Of a stretch of DNA of 6,633 nucleotides, positions 6,171 through 6,633 are shown one piece after another; positions within the stretch are counted from its first letter, which is position 1, and every line of letters starts with the position of its first letter. The stretch is from assembly GCA_021790555.1 (NCBI GenBank), contig JAJYGY010000029.1, forward strand, positions 1-6,633, written 5' to 3'. The DNA comes from a bacterium (lineage in GTDB: Bacteria > Oederibacteriota > JAJYGY01). The notes under the pieces are model-generated. The model did not search any database, was not told where the DNA came from, and saw only the letters and a list, made by a program, of their open reading frames with translations. The position numbers and the translations under genes are program-made.

Positions 6171-6633
6171 CGTGTCCTGGGCACCGCCGTCCTGGCGCTT
6201 CTTTTCGTGCATCTCTGTATAACCCTTGTCAACCTCCTGTACCTCAGGCGGCGCCCCCCCAGGCGGCCTGCGGCCTGGCCCGGCGTCTCCGTGCTGATCC
6301 CCGCCCGCGACGAGGAATCCAACATCGCCGCCTGCGTGCTTTCCTATCTCGGCAGCCGCTATCCCGACTTCGAAGTCATCGTGCTGGACGACGAGTCGCG
6401 CGACCGCACCTCCGCCATCCTGGCCGGCCTGAAGAGGGGAAGGCCCCGCCTGAGGGTCCTCAAAGGGTCCCCCCTGCCCAAGGGATGGGTGGGGAAAAAC
6501 TGGGCCTGCTGGCGGCTGGCGCGGGCCGCCCGGCACCCCTTTTTCCTGTTCGCGGACGCCGACACCCGGGCCAGGCCCGGGCTGCTGAAGGAGCTCGCCG
6601 CGGCCTCGCTGGAAAGGGGCAGCGACCTTTTGA
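6168..6633 (+). CDS. Membrane-anchored family 2 glycosyltransferase, HpnB/CrtQ-like (5' part, runs off right edge)
   Basis: A GTG start at 6168-6170 shares its G with the upstream TAG (TAGTG), and 155 codons are readable before the edge. Residues 3-26 form one hydrophobic N-terminal helix followed by a basic stretch (RRRPPRR), a likely membrane anchor with the catalytic domain in the cytoplasm. The GT-A fold is clear: VSVLIPARDEESNI for the first strand and nucleotide-sugar pocket, VIVLDDESRDRT, and FLFADADT carrying the metal-binding DXD. Between them is PLPKGWVGKNWAC, a signature of hopanoid-associated (HpnB-like) and carotenoid (CrtQ-like) glycosyltransferases, which act on polyisoprenoid-derived or other lipid acceptors. 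Exact substrate cannot be told. The one-base overlap implies translational coupling with the TPR gene. The C-terminal half, where these families usually have further membrane helices, is missing. Confidence 0.85.
   Translation, partial: MRVLGTAVLALLFVHLCITLVNLLYLRRRPPRRPAAWPGVSVLIPARDEESNIAACVLSYLGSRYPDFEVIVLDDESRDRTSAILAGLKRGRPRLRVLKGSPLPKGWVGKNWACWRLARAARHPFFLFADADTRARPGLLKELAAASLERGSDLL

Overview
The window is high-GC bacterial DNA (about two thirds G+C by eye in the genes) interrupted by one very AT-rich intergenic patch at about 1285-1480. It holds four protein genes in two divergent pairs and no RNA gene, insertion sequence or CRISPR array that I can see. The exported protein, the Wzy_C/WaaL-type ligase and the polyisoprenoid-linked style of cell-surface chemistry suggest a Gram-negative-type envelope. 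The strong G/C third-position bias, the long Pro/Ala linker and the TPR-rich content would fit Acidobacteriota (Holophagae type), Myxococcota or a similar high-GC lineage. That placement is only an impression, because no phylogenetic marker is present.

Left part, minus strand. The 5' portion of a secreted protein of unknown function (start at 1050) runs off the left edge after 350 codons. Upstream of it lies a gap of about 420 bp. On the minus strand this gap carries a near-consensus sigma-70 promoter (TTGACA-17-TAAAAT), which implies an unusually long leader of about 250 nt with potential alternative hairpins. The next gene, also on the minus strand (1473-4136), encodes an 887-residue polytopic membrane protein: an O-antigen ligase/polymerase (Wzy_C) module fused to a C-terminal TPR domain.

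Right part, plus strand. A compact divergent control region (4137-4341) separates the ligase from a two-gene plus-strand unit. The first gene encodes a cytoplasmic TPR protein of 608 residues with a long Pro/Ala-rich linker and a distinct charged C-terminal tail. The second, whose GTG overlaps the TPR stop codon by one base, encodes a membrane-anchored family-2 glycosyltransferase of the HpnB/CrtQ-like type and is cut by the right edge.

Taken together the locus looks like envelope glycan or glycolipid metabolism: a glycosyltransferase translationally coupled to a TPR protein, divergent from a TPR-fused glycan ligase. Functional linkage is inferred from adjacency only. No clearly new system is demonstrated. 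The points most worth a second look are the long structured leader in the AT-rich gap, the ligase-TPR fusion and the TPR protein's embedded helix and conserved-looking tail.
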